Positions 62,152 to 64,000 of a DNA stretch of 64,000 nucleotides are shown here, piece by piece; position 1 is the first letter of the stretch; each line of letters starts with the position of its first letter. The translations under genes were made by a program, and so were the position numbers. This stretch comes from Faucicola mancuniensis (GTDB lineage: Bacteria; Pseudomonadota; Gammaproteobacteria; Pseudomonadales; Moraxellaceae), in contig NZ_CP171363.1 of the NCBI RefSeq assembly GCF_046523945.1, positions 1,364,001-1,428,000 of the forward strand, written 5' to 3'. The notes beneath the pieces are model-generated. The model saw only the letters and a program-made list of their open reading frames with translations. It was not told the DNA's origin and ran no database searches.

Positions 62152-63153
62152 ATGTCAAATGTGTCAAACAACTTAATCGTACAAAAAGACTGGAAGCAAA
62201 GTTTTGCCAATACCGTCCAAGATAGCCAAACTTTAGCCGATATTTTACAAATCAAACTGGATACCAGCCAAAAATTTAGCAATTTTCCACTCAAAGTGCC
62301 GATGAATTTTGTCAAAAAAATGCAAAAAGGCAACCCAAACGACCCATTACTATTACAAATTTTACCAACATTTGCCGAAACCATTCAAGTCGCAGGCTTT
62401 GTCAATGACCCATTGCAAGAGCAATCTGCCAATCCAACCAAAGGAATCATTCACAAATACCAATCTCGTGTGCTACTGCCGATTACAGGGGCGTGTATGG
62501 TGAATTGTCGTTACTGTTTTCGCCAACATTTTGATTATCACGAAAACTTGCCAAGCCAAGACGATTGGCAAACAATGATTGATTATATTGTCAAACATGC
62601 TGATGTTAATGAAGTGATTTTAAGCGGTGGCGACCCGTTGTCATTAAGTGATAGACGTTTGTTTGATATTTTGCAAAAGCTGGAAAATCTCCCCCAAATC
62701 AAAACCATTCGTTTGCATACCCGTGTACCTATGGTCATTCCTGAACGCTTGAGCATTGAGCTGATTGAACGGTTGGCAAGTAGTCGTTGTCAAGTCGTCA
62801 TTGTCATTCATGCCAATCACCCCAACGAGATTGATGAAGAAAGTTGTTTTTATTTGCAACGTGCCAAAAATATGGGGATTACTTTATTAAACCAAACAGT
62901 CTTGTTAAAAAATATTAACAATCATGCTGATATTTTGGCAAAATTAAATGAAAAACTGTGGCAGGCTGGCGTGTTGCCGTATTATTTGCACGTTTTGGAC
63001 AAGGTGGCAGGGGCGAGCCATTTTTATATTGATGATGATGAAGCGGTCAATATTTATTGGCAATTGTTGGCAAAATGTTCGGGATATCTTGTGCCAAAAT
63101 TGGTGCGTGAAATGCCTGATAAACCGTTTAAAACGCCGATTGATTTGTATTGA
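62152..63153 (+). CDS. epmB: EF-P beta-lysylation radical SAM enzyme EpmB
   Basis: Lysine 2,3-aminomutase-like radical SAM enzyme that converts L-lysine to R-beta-lysine for EF-P modification. 333 residues. The cluster motif CMVNCRYC (Cys115, 119, 122), VILSGGDPLSLSD and the final PGDP-like HVLDKVAGASHFYI segment are typical. The divergent placement next to efp is a recurrent arrangement. EpmA is not in the window. Confidence 0.94.
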   Translation: MSNVSNNLIVQKDWKQSFANTVQDSQTLADILQIKLDTSQKFSNFPLKVPMNFVKKMQKGNPNDPLLLQILPTFAETIQVAGFVNDPLQEQSANPTKGIIHKYQSRVLLPITGACMVNCRYCFRQHFDYHENLPSQDDWQTMIDYIVKHADVNEVILSGGDPLSLSDRRLFDILQKLENLPQIKTIRLHTRVPMVIPERLSIELIERLASSRCQVVIVIHANHPNEIDEESCFYLQRAKNMGITLLNQTVLLKNINNHADILAKLNEKLWQAGVLPYYLHVLDKVAGASHFYIDDDEAVNIYWQLLAKCSGYLVPKLVREMPDKPFKTPIDLY

Positions 63154-63322
63154 TTTACTACAGATTTGCTACTCATTGTAACTAATTGATATCTAACATG
63201 ATTTATTTTGTTGCAAATTTTGTTAGAAATTTATCAATTTTTATGTTATTTTGTTAAACAATCTTTTGGTGATAATCTGATTGTTACAATTTTTTAACCG
63301 ATATTTTTTAACAGGTATTGTT

Positions 63323-64000
63323 ATGATAAATGATAAAGCTTTGAGTGATTTTTTGTCAAAAAACGCTTTGATTGCATTGAGCGATGTGGAATTGGCGATT
63401 GGAAAAAATGGTGAAAAGTTGACCAATTGGCAACTGCGATTCAATCAGCTTGCCCCTGCCGAAATGTACGTACAGTATCACACGCTAGTAACGCAACTGA
63501 TGCAAGCGAATATGAGCGAGTCAAAACGCCTCAAGTTGTTTGAGCATATTAACAAAATTAACGAACGATTGTTGGCAGGATTGCACCATATTTATAAAAA
63601 TCAGTCTGGATTGTTAGATGAGCATCAACAGCAAGCCTTGGACATGGTGATTTCGGTGCATTATGTTGGGGTGATGTTTTATTACAGTGTGTGGCAACGT
63701 GTGGCAAACAATCCGCAATTGGCAGAAAAAAAAGGTCTAGGTGCGATGTTTGGGCTAGGCAATGCCACAAAATCGCATGATGAGCTGGTACAGCAGTGTC
63801 TGTATGGTATGATGAGCTTGTTACGTCAAGCCTTGTTTGAAAAGCAAATCGGCTATCGTACGGATACGCAGGTGATTTGGCAATGGCTAAATGCCTGTTA
63901 TCATTTTATGTTGGCAAATGGTTGGCAAAATGTGGCAATTCATTTGCCGTTATTTGGACAAACAGGTCTGAGCCAAGGCAAGCCTTTAACCCTAGAAAAC
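63323..64000 (+). CDS. Partial CDS of an unidentified helical protein (runs off the end)
   Basis: An open frame from ATG 63323 to the window end, 226 codons without stop. It begins MINDKALSDFLSKNALIAL, with AGG about nine bases upstream, and looks mostly alpha-helical (NQLAPAEMYVQYHTLVTQLM; RLKLFEHINKINERLLAGL). No signal peptide or motif is recognised. The neighbour is epmB, 169 bp upstream. I do not recognise the family. Confidence 0.6.
   Translation, partial: MINDKALSDFLSKNALIALSDVELAIGKNGEKLTNWQLRFNQLAPAEMYVQYHTLVTQLMQANMSESKRLKLFEHINKINERLLAGLHHIYKNQSGLLDEHQQQALDMVISVHYVGVMFYYSVWQRVANNPQLAEKKGLGAMFGLGNATKSHDELVQQCLYGMMSLLRQALFEKQIGYRTDTQVIWQWLNACYHFMLANGWQNVAIHLPLFGQTGLSQGKPLTLEN

Noticed and set aside
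62022..62384. N-terminal extension of the efp open frame
   Set aside because: EF-P begins at MATYST with a good ribosome site; the extension overlaps the epmB 5' region on the other strand and does not resemble EF-P.

Overview
The window is ordinary chromosomal DNA of a low-GC gammaproteobacterium. I place it in the Moraxellaceae, most likely Moraxella or a close relative. This rests on several points: a complete Na+-translocating NADH:quinone reductase operon, a hisIE-tatABC block and an argH/AlgZ-like kinase pairing (both also known from Pseudomonas), AT-rich codon use, and several proteins I recognise only as family-level gammaproteobacterial types. No tRNA, rRNA, CRISPR array, prophage or integrated plasmid was seen. 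Nearly all coding capacity is housekeeping.

Layout. 1-3.4 kb: fatty-acid beta-oxidation pair fadB (5' end outside the window) and fadA. 3.4-8.2 kb: DOMON-like gene and yhbY diverging from rlmE, then ftsH and folP. 8.2-11.4 kb: a 205-bp element with 17-bp terminal inverted repeats, then tatC, tatB, tatA and hisIE, and a thioesterase. 11.4-17 kb: rpmI-rplT, a decayed gene remnant, pheS without pheT, nnrS, a YvbH-like PH-domain protein and a LysO-type lysine exporter. 17-21.9 kb: rapA, yggX, a gamma-glutamylcyclotransferase-like gene, a palindromic intergenic repeat and an IS982-family insertion sequence whose end lies beside the argH stop. 21.9-25.2 kb: argH, a divergent degenerate LytS/AlgZ-type sensor, and a chimeric pseudogene made of a Fic N-terminus and a broken LysE-type transporter. 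25.3-38 kb: metH, sbcC, a secreted TPR-like protein, a large lipoprotein hydrolase, and sbcD on the opposite strand coupled to oxyR. 39-42.7 kb: ahpC and a 932-residue protein of unknown function with a duplicated N-terminal module and a C-terminal membrane anchor. 42.8-52.8 kb: hisA, nqrABCDEF, polA. 52.9-59.7 kb: ispA overlapped by a toxin-antitoxin-like pair, an acyl-CoA dehydrogenase with a 13-bp tandem repeat directly upstream, a MarC-family protein, a small conserved-looking protein, purK and a class II fic gene. 59.7-64 kb: a yaiI pseudogene containing a copy of the same palindromic repeat, a telA-like gene, efp, epmB, and an unidentified helical protein running off the end.

Functional themes: aerobic lipid oxidation (fadBA, acyl-CoA dehydrogenase) feeds a sodium-pumping respiratory chain (nqr). 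Peroxide defence is represented by the divergent oxyR/ahpC pair, plus yggX. EF-P and its beta-lysylation enzyme EpmB sit divergently next to each other. The accessory content is small: one IS, one MITE-like element, a dispersed GTTGGGT palindrome family, a TA-like pair, two Fic loci (one broken) and several gene relics. I did not find a convincing new multi-gene system. The best unexplained items are the 932-residue tail-anchored protein, the split sbcC/sbcD locus with two exported proteins between its halves, and the tandem repeat upstream of the acyl-CoA dehydrogenase.
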